NCBI GenBank assembly: GCA_040222995.1
Contig: JAVKBW010000016.1
Location: 62,001 to 126,000, forward strand
Direction of reading: 5' to 3'
Source: JAVKBW01 sp040222995
Lineage (GTDB): Bacteria; Pseudomonadota; Alphaproteobacteria; UBA8366; Aestuariispiraceae
DNA length: 64,000 bases
Shown: positions 53,592 through 62,691 of the stretch, piece by piece
How positions within the stretch are numbered: position 1 is the stretch's first letter
Layout of the letters: every line of letters starts with the position of its first letter
Notes under the pieces: model-generated
What the model was told of the DNA's origin: nothing
Seen by the model: only the letters and a program-made list of their open reading frames with translations
The model's database searches: none
Position numbers and translations under genes: made by a program

Positions 53592-54650
53592 CTAGCTGTC
53601 CAGTGTCTGACGAGCATCCCGCCAGCGCCGGACAACCATCCGTGCGCCCGCAAGATCCAGCCGGTTGTAGAACTTCATGACGGAGGCGGGGCTTCCGGCG
53701 CCCTTGCCCAGACGCTCCGTGCTGAAATAGCCGCCGGCAATCGCGTTGAAGTCATCCTTCGATACCTCATACGCCTTGCAGGCGATGGCCAGATTTTCGC
53801 CCGACCCGTCATCAAACAGTTGGGATACGAGCCGCCGGTCGACGCCGCTGATTTCAGCGAACTTGTTCACAAAGCCGACATCGCCTTCCGAATCCAGCGC
53901 CCCGATCAGCCGCTGACCGTAGCCGATGCGGCTGGGGTCTTCCCACATGCCGGGGTCATCGTCGGATTCCAGAATACGGTCGATTGCGTCGGTAACCGCA
54001 TCGTCCAGCGTCTTGCTGCTGATTTCGAAATGCTCGAGAATATAAGTCCGCAGGGATTCACCGACCCAGGTATAGATTTTCTTCGCCAGTTCCGGCGGCA
54101 GATCCCGCCGTTGTACCAGCGGCGTCTGCAGCTTCTGTTCGGTTGCCGAGGCAACGGCTATCTTTGCGAAGGAGTCGATATCGATTGTCGCCGAGAAGTT
54201 TTTCAGAAGCTGCATCAGCACTTCCGTATCGCCGGTATCGACCAGATGCCGGGTAACGTCCGCCGACAGTTCGGCGCGTTTCGCAATGGCGACGGCATGG
54301 GGCTGCCCCTTCGACGTGCTGATCTCGATCAGATCGTCGTCGCTCAACTGTCGCGAATGAACCAGCATGGGATAGGCGACGTTAATGACGTCGTGGGTAA
54401 GGAAGGTGAGAAGGTCGGCCGGTACATCGGCGCGCTCCGCAAGGTAATCCGCAATATACCGCCGGATCTGAACCTCGACCTGATTGATCAGTTTTCTGAG
54501 GATTTCGTATGTAAGTTCGAGCTCTTCAGGGGAAAGGTCGGCGCGCGTGTCGAGGCATAGTTTCGCAACGGAGGCCGCCAGACCGCCCTTGCCGTCAATC
54601 GCGCGTTGATGCGCAAGCTTCAATAGCTTTTCATGCGATGACGTCGACAA
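53592..54650 (-). CDS. DUF2336-family protein
   Basis: 352 residues, almost entirely helical and rich in Leu, Ala, Asp and Glu. It matches the DUF2336 pattern: LTYEILRKLINQVEVQIRRYIADYLAERADVPADLLTFLTHDVINVAYPMLVHSRQLSDDDLIEI (about 44-108), a repeat-like array resembling HEAT-type helices. Function unknown. The family is frequent in Rhodospirillales-type Alphaproteobacteria. It interrupts the common dprA-topA order and has no obvious link to either neighbour. The 180 bases before dprA hold no gene. Confidence 0.85.
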   Translation of the reverse strand: MSTSSHEKLLKLAHQRAIDGKGGLAASVAKLCLDTRADLSPEELELTYEILRKLINQVEVQIRRYIADYLAERADVPADLLTFLTHDVINVAYPMLVHSRQLSDDDLIEISTSKGQPHAVAIAKRAELSADVTRHLVDTGDTEVLMQLLKNFSATIDIDSFAKIAVASATEQKLQTPLVQRRDLPPELAKKIYTWVGESLRTYILEHFEISSKTLDDAVTDAIDRILESDDDPGMWEDPSRIGYGQRLIGALDSEGDVGFVNKFAEISGVDRRLVSQLFDDGSGENLAIACKAYEVSKDDFNAIAGGYFSTERLGKGAGSPASVMKFYNRLDLAGARMVVRRWRDARQTLDS

Positions 54651-54830
54651 AATTCAGGCCCTTTTTACCCTATCATAGCAGGTATCATACATACTCTTTG
54701 CGCCGTTGGCAGTGATCCTTGTCACAACCCGCTATACTGCGAATCGCACGGTTTGTTGGATTTCCGCCCTCTACACAGCATACCTTTGGGGATTCGCCGG
54801 GGCATCGTCCAGCACGAATAGAACAAATTG

Positions 54831-55952
54831 TCAGGAAATGCCGGGTACCAGGGAAAACCGTCCGCCCGGATGTCTGGCGATGCGTCCCGCCAGTTCCAGT
54901 TCAAGCAGCACAAGATGCACGGCGCCGTGCGGGGCGTCGACGGACCGCAAAACGGTATCGAGTGGCAAGGGAACCGCATTCAGCCCTTCAAGCAGGGCGG
55001 TACGAACGGCCTCCAGTTCGGATTCGGATGGCTGGATTTCGGCCTCCGTCTCCCAGCCGGGCGCGTCCGGTTCGCCGAGCCCGCTTTCCAACAGTTCGGC
55101 GAGCACGTCGTCGGCGGACTGAACCAAAGCCGCACCGGTCCTGATAAGATCGTTGCCGCCCTGGGCGCGGGGATCCTGCGGAAAACCCGGAACGGCGAAA
55201 ACCTCGCGGCCCTGGTCCGCCGCGAAACGCGCGGTGATCAGCGAGCCGGATTTCCGGCGCGCTTCGATGACCACGACGCCCTGCGCAAGGCCGGAGATGA
55301 TCCGGTTCCGCCTCGGAAAATGCTGTGCTTTCGGCTGCATGCCGAACGGCATTTCCGAAACGATCAGGCCGTCCTTAGCCAGTTGCCGATACAGATCGGC
55401 ATTCTCGGCCGGATAGATGTGGTCGACCCCGCCCGCCAGAACGGCGATCGTGCCGGTACGTATCGATCCGGCATGGGCGGCGGCGTCGATGCCGCGCGCC
55501 ATGCCAGACGCAACAGCAAAGCCGGCATCGCCGAGAGCCGCAGCGAGATCGGATGCGAAGGCGCGACCGTGTAATGACGCATTGCGTCCGCCGACAATGG
55601 CGAGGCAGGGCAGGGCGAGGGGGGCTGATTGCCCGATGGCGCTCAGCACCGGCGGCGCATCCTCCGTCGCCGACAGCAGGACCGGGTAGGGCGGCGTGCC
55701 GTCGAAAAGAAAAAAGCCGCCGGCTTTCGATAAAGCATCCCGCTCGCTTTCGGCTTCGTCCAGGCCGGCCACCCGTATGCTGCGGCGGCCACCCCGGCGC
55801 GCCAGCATCGGCAGGGCCTTTAGCGCCTCCGCCGCCGTCCCGTAGCGATGCAGAAGCTGCCGGTAGGTTACCGGCCCGACATTTTCCGACCGGATCAGGC
55901 GAAGCCTGTCCAGTATGTCAGACCCGCTTGGCTCGTTTTCGGTTGCGCGCAT
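54831..55952 (-). CDS. dprA: DNA-processing protein DprA (Smf)
   Basis: 373 residues from the ATG at 55952 (MRATENEPSGSD). An N-terminal helical/SAM-like part (about 10-70), a Rossmann-fold core with LAIVGGRNASLHGRAFASDLAAALG, ASGMARGIDAAAHAG and ...GLAQGVVVIEARRKSGSLITARFAADQGREVFAVPG, and a C-terminal winged helix (about 305-370) are visible. DprA protects incoming single-stranded DNA and loads RecA during transformation; it is also kept in organisms not known to be competent. Flanked by plsY upstream. Confidence 0.95.
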   Translation of the reverse strand: MRATENEPSGSDILDRLRLIRSENVGPVTYRQLLHRYGTAAEALKALPMLARRGGRRSIRVAGLDEAESERDALSKAGGFFLFDGTPPYPVLLSATEDAPPVLSAIGQSAPLALPCLAIVGGRNASLHGRAFASDLAAALGDAGFAVASGMARGIDAAAHAGSIRTGTIAVLAGGVDHIYPAENADLYRQLAKDGLIVSEMPFGMQPKAQHFPRRNRIISGLAQGVVVIEARRKSGSLITARFAADQGREVFAVPGFPQDPRAQGGNDLIRTGAALVQSADDVLAELLESGLGEPDAPGWETEAEIQPSESELEAVRTALLEGLNAVPLPLDTVLRSVDAPHGAVHLVLLELELAGRIARHPGGRFSLVPGIS

Positions 55953-56010
55953 AGATTTATAGTGATGGGGCGAAATGCAACCGTCAAGCAATCGGTTCTC
56001 GTTCTGAGAG

Positions 56011-56637
56011 TTATGATTTCCTGCCGATTTTCGTTTCGGTTCCGTTCAGCAGCCGCTGGATGTTCTGGTGATGGCGTAGACAGATAAGAACAGTCAGAAA
56101 CGCGGCGATCGCGGCGCAGACAGGCAGATCGTGATACCAGAACACGATCGGCGGTGCGAAAAGCGACAGCATCCCGGCCAGTGAGGAGTACCGGAACACG
56201 CCGGCAACGACGAGCCAGACGGCAATCGCTGTCGCGCCGGCCGGCCAGAAGGCCGCGAGCATGGTGCCGAGCGTCGTCGCGACACCCTTGCCGCCCTGGA
56301 ACTTCAGCCAGACCGGAAAATTGTGGCCGATCACGGCGGCCGTCCCGGCGACGCCGCCGGGTAACAGGCCGCTGTCATCGAAACCGACGACCGCGCGCAC
56401 CGCGAAAACAGCCGCCGCACCCTTGCCGATATCCAGTACAAGCGTCGCAAGCGCGAGGGGTTTGTTGCCGGTTCGTAGAACGTTCGTCGCGCCGATATTC
56501 CCTGACCCGATTTTCCGGATGTCGCCGTAGCCGCATAACCGGCACAGAACCAGACCGAACGGGATGGAGCCGAGCAGATACCCGCAAATGACAATGACAG
56601 GAAAAAGAACCTGCGGATTTTCCAGCACCGCATTCAT
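56011..56637 (-). CDS. plsY: Glycerol-3-phosphate acyltransferase (acyl-phosphate dependent)
   Basis: 208 residues from the ATG at 56637 (MNAVLENPQV). Five to seven hydrophobic helices and the PlsY motifs: YLLGSIPFGLVL, GSGNIGATNVLR (phosphate-binding loop), NFPVWLKFQGGKGVATTLG. It transfers the acyl chain from acyl-phosphate to glycerol 3-phosphate at the inner membrane, the first step in phospholipid synthesis. The ATG overlaps the stop of the upstream dihydroorotase-like gene by 4 bases. Confidence 0.96.
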   Translation of the reverse strand: MNAVLENPQVLFPVIVICGYLLGSIPFGLVLCRLCGYGDIRKIGSGNIGATNVLRTGNKPLALATLVLDIGKGAAAVFAVRAVVGFDDSGLLPGGVAGTAAVIGHNFPVWLKFQGGKGVATTLGTMLAAFWPAGATAIAVWLVVAGVFRYSSLAGMLSLFAPPIVFWYHDLPVCAAIAAFLTVLICLRHHQNIQRLLNGTETKIGRKS

Positions 56638-57947
56638 GATGCGGTCTGGGCGGCAGGCGTGTCGGTATACATGGTGCGGCCATCGACGATGGTGCGCAGA
56701 ACCCGACCCTTGACCTTGCGGCCGTCGAAGGCCGTGTTTTTCGATTTGCTGTGCAGGGTCGATTCCCGGATCGTCCATTCGAGATCCGGGTCGAACAGCA
56801 CCAGATCCGCCGGCGCGCCCTTGCGCAGGCAGCCGCCGTTCAGTTCCATAAGACCGGTCGGCGCACTGGTTACCTTTGCGAGGACGTCGAGCAGGGACAG
56901 GTGGCCGGCATGGTACAATTCAAGGACAAGCGGCAGCAGGCTTTCCAGCCCGACGACGCCGAACGAGGCCTGCGAAAACGGCAGCCGTTTCGAATCCTGG
57001 TCATGCGGCGCGTGATCGCTGGCGATAACGTCGATGGTGCCGTCCTTGATCGCTTCGACAACCGCCTGCCTGTCGTCTTCCGAACGCAGCGGCGGCGATA
57101 CTTTCGCAAACGTGCGATAGTCGCCGACCGCGCTTTCATTCAGGGCGAAGTAGTGCGGGGCGGTATCGCATGTCACCGCAAGACCTGCCTTCTTCGCCTT
57201 GCGGATGGCGTCCAGCGCGCTGCCCGTCGTAACATGCGAGAAGTGGAACCGGCCGCCCGTCATCGCGACAAGCCGCAGGTCCCGTTCGACCATGATTGTT
57301 TCCGCTTCAGTAGGAATACCCGCCAATCCCAGTTCACTGGCAAGAAAGCCCTTGTTCATCATGCCGCCGCTTGAAAGCGACGGTTCTTCGGGGTGCTGCA
57401 TGACCAGAGCGTCGAACGCCTTCGCGTAGGAAAGGGCGCGGCTCAGCACCTTTGCGTCCGCCGTGGCGGTGATGGCATCGGTGAAGGCCAGAACGCCGGC
57501 CTCTTTCATCAGGCCGATTTCGGTGATTTCACGGCCCAGAAATCCGCGGGTCAGCGCGGCGTGGCAATGCACTTTCGCCTTGCGGACCTCGCGGGCCCGG
57601 CGGGCGATGAATTCCACCACCGGCACATCGTCGATGATCGGGTCGGTGTTCGGCAGACAGGCGATTCGCGTCACGCCGCCGGCAAGGGCCGCATCGCCGG
57701 CGCTGTCCAGCGTTTCAAGATGCTCCTGTCCCGGTTCGCGCAACTGCGCCCGAATATCGAACAGGCCGGGCGCGAGGCAGGCGCCGTCGCAGTCGACCAC
57801 CTGGCGGACGGACGGTGCGCCGTCGCGGAACAGGGTCGGGCCGAAATCGGCGATACGGCCATCCTCGACCAGCAGCGCTCCCTTGGTGTCGAGCCCGGAA
57901 ACCGGATCGAGCAGCCGGGCGTTCAGATAGGCGACCCGACCCGCCAT
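56634..57947 (-). CDS. pyrC: Dihydroorotase-like protein lacking the HxH metal motif (PyrC'/PyrX type)
   Basis: 437 residues from the ATG at 57947, sharing one base with the pyrB stop (TGATG). The amidohydrolase fold is clear (PGLFD...REPGQEHLETLDSAGDAALAGGVTRIACLPNTDPIIDD; SDHAPHDQDSKRLPF), but the HxH zinc pair that follows the first strand reads RAQ (R66 and Q68), so a zinc-binding histidine pair is missing. In Pseudomonas such an inactive homologue (pyrC') is a structural subunit of aspartate transcarbamoylase. A similar role next to pyrB is likely; a true dihydroorotase should exist elsewhere. Confidence 0.85.
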   Translation of the reverse strand: MAGRVAYLNARLLDPVSGLDTKGALLVEDGRIADFGPTLFRDGAPSVRQVVDCDGACLAPGLFDIRAQLREPGQEHLETLDSAGDAALAGGVTRIACLPNTDPIIDDVPVVEFIARRAREVRKAKVHCHAALTRGFLGREITEIGLMKEAGVLAFTDAITATADAKVLSRALSYAKAFDALVMQHPEEPSLSSGGMMNKGFLASELGLAGIPTEAETIMVERDLRLVAMTGGRFHFSHVTTGSALDAIRKAKKAGLAVTCDTAPHYFALNESAVGDYRTFAKVSPPLRSEDDRQAVVEAIKDGTIDVIASDHAPHDQDSKRLPFSQASFGVVGLESLLPLVLELYHAGHLSLLDVLAKVTSAPTGLMELNGGCLRKGAPADLVLFDPDLEWTIRESTLHSKSKNTAFDGRKVKGRVLRTIVDGRTMYTDTPAAQTAS

Positions 57948-58903
57948 CACGATGCCCTCGACTGATTGCGGGTCAGGATATCGAGGCATGCCATGCGGGC
58001 GGCGACCCCCATTTCAACCTGTTCGCGGATCACCGAGCGATCCAGGTCGTCGGCGAGTTCGGAGTCGATCTCCACACCCCGGTTCATCGGCCCGGGATGC
58101 ATCACCAGGGCATCAGGCTTGGCGTGGCCGAGCTTTTCGCGATCGAGGCCGAAATACCGGAAATATTCGCGGATCGACGGCACGAACGATCCCTGCATAC
58201 GTTCAAGCTGAAGCCGCAGCATCATCACGATGTCGCAGTCCCGCAGGCCCTTTTCCATGTCGGTAAACACCTCGACGCCCATTTTGTCGACGCCGGTCGG
58301 CAGCAGGGTCGGCGGCGCGATCAGCCGCACCCGGGCGCCCATCAGGTTCAGTAGCTTGATGTTGGACCGGGCGACGCGGCTATGTGCGATGTCGCCGGAA
58401 ATCGCGACGGTCAAATCGTGCAGCCGGCCTTTCCGCCGGCGGATGGTCAGGGCGTCCAGCAGGGCCTGGGTCGGGTGTTCGTGACGACCGTCGCCCGCAT
58501 TGATGACGGCGCAGTTGACCTTTTGCGCCAGCAGTTGAACCGCCCCGGAATCGCCGTGCCGCACGACCAGCACATCGGCATGCATGGCGTTCAGCGTCAT
58601 CGCGGTGTCGATCAGCGTTTCGCCCTTCTTGATGGCGCTGGTAGCGACCGACATGTTGATGACATCGGCGCCAAGCCGTTTCGCCGCCAGCTCGAACGAG
58701 GTGCGCGTGCGGGTCGAATTTTCAAAGAAAAGATTGATCAGCGTGCGACCGTGCAGAATATCCGTCGTCTTGTCGGCCTGACGGCTCTGTTCGACATAGG
58801 TGTCGGCGAGATCGAGTATGGTTGTGATATCGTCAGGCGACAGCCCGTCGATGCCGAGAATATGCTCGTGAGAGAAGGGGGCTTTTTCGAGGGCGTTTAC
58901 CAT
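57947..58903 (-). CDS. pyrB: Aspartate carbamoyltransferase catalytic subunit
   Basis: 318 residues. It joins carbamoyl phosphate and aspartate in the committed step of pyrimidine synthesis. The carbamoyl-phosphate motif is NSTRTRTSFELAA (STRTRTS at 63-69) and the aspartate-side HPGPMNRGVEI is present near residue 282. There is no pyrI, consistent with the class that pairs with a dihydroorotase-like subunit. It heads the long minus-strand cluster; the start lies only 60 bases from the MATE gene end. Confidence 0.97.
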   Translation of the reverse strand: MVNALEKAPFSHEHILGIDGLSPDDITTILDLADTYVEQSRQADKTTDILHGRTLINLFFENSTRTRTSFELAAKRLGADVINMSVATSAIKKGETLIDTAMTLNAMHADVLVVRHGDSGAVQLLAQKVNCAVINAGDGRHEHPTQALLDALTIRRRKGRLHDLTVAISGDIAHSRVARSNIKLLNLMGARVRLIAPPTLLPTGVDKMGVEVFTDMEKGLRDCDIVMMLRLQLERMQGSFVPSIREYFRYFGLDREKLGHAKPDALVMHPGPMNRGVEIDSELADDLDRSVIREQVEMGVAARMACLDILTRNQSRAS

Positions 58904-58966
58904 CGAGCCGGCACTATAACCCTGCGGGCGGTATTGGCAATCTGAAACATCGCCTTGCTGAAAAAA

Positions 58967-60415
58967 TCAGGAAACCTGCGGTATTTGAACCTGGCGCATT
59001 CGAAGGTTGACCCAGACGGCGGCGGTAACGCCGACTCCCAGATTCGCAATCAGGGCGGCCGAAAATATGCCGACGGGTCCGTAGAGCGGCGAGAGAAGGG
59101 CCGCGAGCGGCAGATAAAGCACGCCCATCCGGATCACCGTTAGAACGATGGATGATACCGGTTTGCCGATACCGTTGAACAGGGCGCAGACGTTTATCAG
59201 GATGCCATGTCCCATCAGGCTGATCGGCACGATCCACAGATACAGGGTGGTGATCTCGTATACTGCCGGGTTATCGGCGAACCACGGCGCAATGACGGGG
59301 CCGGCAACGGCATAAACCGCCGCGACGCCAAGTCCGTAGACAATCGAAAACACGATCATCAGCTGAACCAGTTCATGGACACGCTCGATCTGTCCCGCGC
59401 CCCAGTTCTGCCCGGCGATCGGACCGACGACCGCCGACATCGCGAACAGGGCGACCATACCGAGGGCTTCGATGCGCGTGCCGACACCGAAAGCGGCGAC
59501 AGCTTCCGGTCCGTGGACCGCGATCAACGCCGTGACGACTCCCAGGGCGGCCGGATTGATCATGTTGGTGAAAGACGCAGGCAGGCCGATATGCAATACC
59601 GTTTTCCAGGCCTGCCAGATTTCGGATTGCGTGCCGATATGGCGTGTCAGCATGCGTTCCCGGAAATGCAGGACGGCCACGCTGGCCACCAGCGTCATGC
59701 CGCGGGCGCAGACCGTCGCGATGGCCGCCCCTTCCAGTTCCAGACGCGGAAATCCCCACAGTCCGAAAATAAGGATGGGATCGAGAATGATGTTCACGGC
59801 GGCCGCCACCATCATGATGATGCTGGGAAACTTGCTGTCGCCGCTGGCCCGGATCGCGCCGTTGCCGACCATCGGCAGGATCAGCAGCCCGAAACCGAGA
59901 TACCAGATCGTCATGTAGTCGCGGATATACGGCAATTGCGCTTCCGTGGCCCCGAGCGCCCGGAACAGCGGGTCGATGGTGAAAATACCGACGGCACAAC
60001 CGATAATCACGATGACCAGGGTCAGCAGAATTCCATTTGTCGCAAGACGGCGGACTTTCGCCTGGTCGCCTTCGCCGATGGCGCGGGCGACGGCCGAGGA
60101 CGCGCCGGCGCCGAGCCCGATGCCGATCGAGAAAAACACCATGATGACGGGAAACGTGAAGCTCATCGCGGCGAGCTGGTCGGTGCCAAGCTGGCCGACG
60201 AAAAACGTGTCGGCGACGTTGAACAGCATCATCGACAACAGCGCCCATATCATCGGGATCGTCATCGTCTTCAGATGATCGAGAACCGGCCCAGTGGTCA
60301 GCCGCCCTTTCGGGGCGGGGGGCGACCCGGATGGCAATGCCCCGGCGACGGCAGCTTGCCGGCTCGGCGGCAGCGTGGTCGTTCCGCCGTTATTCGGGGG
60401 CGTTGGCTTTGTCAT
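58967..60415 (-). CDS. MATE-family efflux transporter
   Basis: 482 residues with about twelve transmembrane helices. The first 40 residues are a disordered Pro/Thr-rich cytoplasmic leader. Two repeats of six helices are recognisable, each beginning near ...MTIPMIWALLSMMLFNVADTFFVGQLG and ...GLPASFTNMINPAALGVVTALIAVHG. MATE proteins export cationic drugs or other small molecules against a Na+ or H+ gradient. The specific substrate is unknown. It is divergent from the AhpD-like gene. Confidence 0.92.
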   Translation of the reverse strand: MTKPTPPNNGGTTTLPPSRQAAVAGALPSGSPPAPKGRLTTGPVLDHLKTMTIPMIWALLSMMLFNVADTFFVGQLGTDQLAAMSFTFPVIMVFFSIGIGLGAGASSAVARAIGEGDQAKVRRLATNGILLTLVIVIIGCAVGIFTIDPLFRALGATEAQLPYIRDYMTIWYLGFGLLILPMVGNGAIRASGDSKFPSIIMMVAAAVNIILDPILIFGLWGFPRLELEGAAIATVCARGMTLVASVAVLHFRERMLTRHIGTQSEIWQAWKTVLHIGLPASFTNMINPAALGVVTALIAVHGPEAVAAFGVGTRIEALGMVALFAMSAVVGPIAGQNWGAGQIERVHELVQLMIVFSIVYGLGVAAVYAVAGPVIAPWFADNPAVYEITTLYLWIVPISLMGHGILINVCALFNGIGKPVSSIVLTVIRMGVLYLPLAALLSPLYGPVGIFSAALIANLGVGVTAAVWVNLRMRQVQIPQVS

Positions 60416-60505
60416 CGGGGTAAAGTAGGTTTTCCGCTTGCAGGCACAAGTCCGAAACGTGTGAAGTCGCGTGCCAACAACAGATTTTGTGGAAAGTGAC
60501 GAGCC

Positions 60506-61123
60506 ATGGCGGCGTGGATAAAAATGATCGGGGACAAGGATGCTTCCCCCGATTTACTGGATGCGCTGGACGCGGCGAGAGCGCCATCCGGCACGGTGGG
60601 AAATGTCATGCGCGTTCATTCGCTGCGGCCGAACACGATGCGGGGGCATCAGACGCTGTACAAGGCGGCCCTGCACGACGACGCCAATACCGTGCCGATG
60701 TGGCTGCAGGAGGTTATCGCGTCCTATACGTCGATCCTGAACGACTGCGCCTACAGTCTGACCAATCACTGGGCGAATGCAGCCCACCTGATCGGCGACA
60801 AGGATCGCGCTGCGGCGATCAGGGCGGCTCTGGACAGCGACCGGCCGGAAGACGCATTCGACGGGGCCGAACTGGCCGCGCTTCGCTATGCGCGCAAGCT
60901 CACCGTATCGCCCGGCGGGATGGAAAAGGCCGATGTCGACGCCCTCAGGAATGCCGGCTATGACGACGGAGAAATTCTGGAAATCAATCAGGTCTGTGCT
61001 TACTTCAACTATGCAAACAGACTGCTGAACGGTCTGGGCGTATCACTGGAAGGCGATATCGTCGGGTACTATGTCGGCCCCGACGAGGCCGAGGCGCATG
61101 TCTATTCGGAGAACAGGCAATGA
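60506..61123 (+). CDS. AhpD-like carboxymuconolactone-decarboxylase-family protein
   Basis: 205 residues of the CMD/AhpD superfamily ('peroxidase-related' subgroup). The family active-site helix E-x-n-C-x-x-C-x-x-x-H reads QEVIASYTSILNDCAYSLTNH (68-88): the first Cys is C81, but the second is replaced by serine (S84); H88 is kept. A canonical disulfide-forming CxxC peroxidase is therefore unlikely. The TGA overlaps the ATG of the dioxygenase gene (ATGA), so the two act together, perhaps in metabolism or detoxification of the same compound. Confidence 0.85.
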   Translation: MAAWIKMIGDKDASPDLLDALDAARAPSGTVGNVMRVHSLRPNTMRGHQTLYKAALHDDANTVPMWLQEVIASYTSILNDCAYSLTNHWANAAHLIGDKDRAAAIRAALDSDRPEDAFDGAELAALRYARKLTVSPGGMEKADVDALRNAGYDDGEILEINQVCAYFNYANRLLNGLGVSLEGDIVGYYVGPDEAEAHVYSENRQ

Positions 61124-62097
61124 ATGCGATACTGCAAGCGGCGAAACAGACGGATGCAACTGCTATTCCCGTCATCGACATCGGTCCGTTGCGGGATGGA
61201 TCGGATGTGGCGGGCGTTGCGGTGCAACTGCACAGGGCCAGCCGGGATGTCGGCTTCATCTATGTGAAAAATCACGGCATCGACCAGACGCTGCTGGACA
61301 AGGCGCGGACCGACGCGCTGGACTTCTTTCACCGGCCGACGGAAGAAAAGCTGCAATCGGCCATTACCGAAAAGCACCGGGGTTTCCTGAAAATCGGGGA
61401 CGCCGTAATGCAGGACGACGTGAAGCCGGACCTCAAGGAGAGCTTCGTCTGGGGCTTCGAGGAAGAAGACGGCAGCGTGCCGGAAGATCATGCTTTGCGT
61501 GGCCGGAACAACTGGCCGGCCGACATGCCGGCGTTTCGAGCATCCGCGCTGGCATATTTCAACGCCGCGCATGGCGTTGCCTATCATCTGATGAAAGGTT
61601 TTGCGGTCGGCCTAGGCCTTGCCGATGACTTCTTCATGACGACGACCGACAGACCGCTCAGCCGCGCCTCCTTCACCTATTATCCGCCGCAGGATGTGGC
61701 GAAGGACGCGGACAGATTCGGCGTCGGCCCGCATACCGATTTCGGGGTCCTGACGGTTCTGTGCCAGGATGATGTCGGCGGCTTGCAGGTGCAGGATATC
61801 AACGGCGACTGGGTGACCGCGCCGCCGATTCCGGGGACTTTGGTGGTCAATGTCGGCGATCTGCTCGGCCGATGGACCAACGGCCGCTATCGGTCGACGC
61901 CCCACCGGGTGGTCAATGCGTCGGGGCGCGAACGCCTGTCGCTGGTGCTGGCCTACGATCCGAACCCGGAAACGGTGATCGACGCGCACAACGTGTTCGG
62001 CGCCGGTTCGCCGGATACGGAAGGGGCGGCAGAACCGACAACCTGCGGCGATTATCTGATCTGGCGGTTCGGTAAATCCTTCGCCTATCGCCGTTAG
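61120..62097 (+). CDS. 2-Oxoglutarate/Fe(II)-dependent oxygenase, isopenicillin-N-synthase-like
   Basis: 325 residues. The N-terminal DIOX_N region (PVIDIGPLRDGS...GFIYVKNHGI, about 17-54) and the double-stranded beta-helix core (about 180-300) are clear. The iron ligands are H205, D207 and H262 (PHTDFG and STPHRV), and the 2-oxoglutarate site is R272-x-S274 (RERLS). The family hydroxylates or desaturates small molecules. The substrate is unknown. Coupled by ATGA to the AhpD-like gene. Confidence 0.93.
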   Translation: MNAILQAAKQTDATAIPVIDIGPLRDGSDVAGVAVQLHRASRDVGFIYVKNHGIDQTLLDKARTDALDFFHRPTEEKLQSAITEKHRGFLKIGDAVMQDDVKPDLKESFVWGFEEEDGSVPEDHALRGRNNWPADMPAFRASALAYFNAAHGVAYHLMKGFAVGLGLADDFFMTTTDRPLSRASFTYYPPQDVAKDADRFGVGPHTDFGVLTVLCQDDVGGLQVQDINGDWVTAPPIPGTLVVNVGDLLGRWTNGRYRSTPHRVVNASGRERLSLVLAYDPNPETVIDAHNVFGAGSPDTEGAAEPTTCGDYLIWRFGKSFAYRR

Positions 62098-62108
62098 CGG
62101 AAACCGGC

Positions 62109-62678
62109 CTACGACCAGTAACGCGGCCGGCCGGTATCGACGTGGATGAAGCCCGATTTCGGATAAAAACCGACACCGCCCAGGTGCAGTTCCCGCGCCG
62201 CATCGCGCAATTCATGCAGATCGCATCCCTGCAGCGAAATGTCGATGGCCATGCCGCGCATGTGAAAACTCTTCTTGGCCACGCCGTTGCTTTTTTCGCG
62301 CAGTTTAGCGTTCGTCGCTGGCGACCGGTACCCGGAAATGACATTGAACGACTGGCGGGAATGTACCTTGGTTCGCAGCTTGTGCAGCAGATGCATCAGA
62401 GCGATATCCATGTCGATCACTTCACCGGTACGGAAATCGCGAAGAATTTCGTTGATCTCCTGAAGACCGGTTTTCACAGGCGCGCCGTTTTCCCAGAATG
62501 CCGCCTTCAGGCTCTCACCCGTATGCAGGTTGTGGAAGGCGAGTGTCCTGGTTTTCTCGGTATTGGCCAGCGCGAGGCTCGGCGACACGAGAAGTCCGAC
62601 GACGCCGACTGCGCTGCTGTGAAGCAGCCGACGCCGGGAAACGCCGTGCGCACCTATATGACGAACCTGATCGTCCAT
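62109..62678 (-). CDS. DUF882 / YcbK-like M15-type periplasmic protein with Tat signal
   Basis: 189 residues from the ATG at 62678. A twin-arginine signal (SRRRLLHSS at 14-22 then a hydrophobic stretch) exports it folded. The peptidase M15-like domain (about 85-185) has INEILRDFRTGEVIDMD..., NVISGYRSPATNAKLREKS, SFHMRGMAIDIS and FIHVDTGRPRYW, in which the conserved His and Asp can bind zinc. Family members are thought to be peptidoglycan-related. It lies 13 bases behind the L,D-transpeptidase gene on the same strand. Confidence 0.9.
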   Translation of the reverse strand: MDDQVRHIGAHGVSRRRLLHSSAVGVVGLLVSPSLALANTEKTRTLAFHNLHTGESLKAAFWENGAPVKTGLQEINEILRDFRTGEVIDMDIALMHLLHKLRTKVHSRQSFNVISGYRSPATNAKLREKSNGVAKKSFHMRGMAIDISLQGCDLHELRDAARELHLGGVGFYPKSGFIHVDTGRPRYWS

Positions 62679-62691
62679 ACACGAAATCCTT

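Noticed and set aside
59207..60499. 430-residue plus-strand frame opposite the MATE gene
   Set aside because: Asp/Arg/His-rich shadow of membrane-helix codons; no domain.
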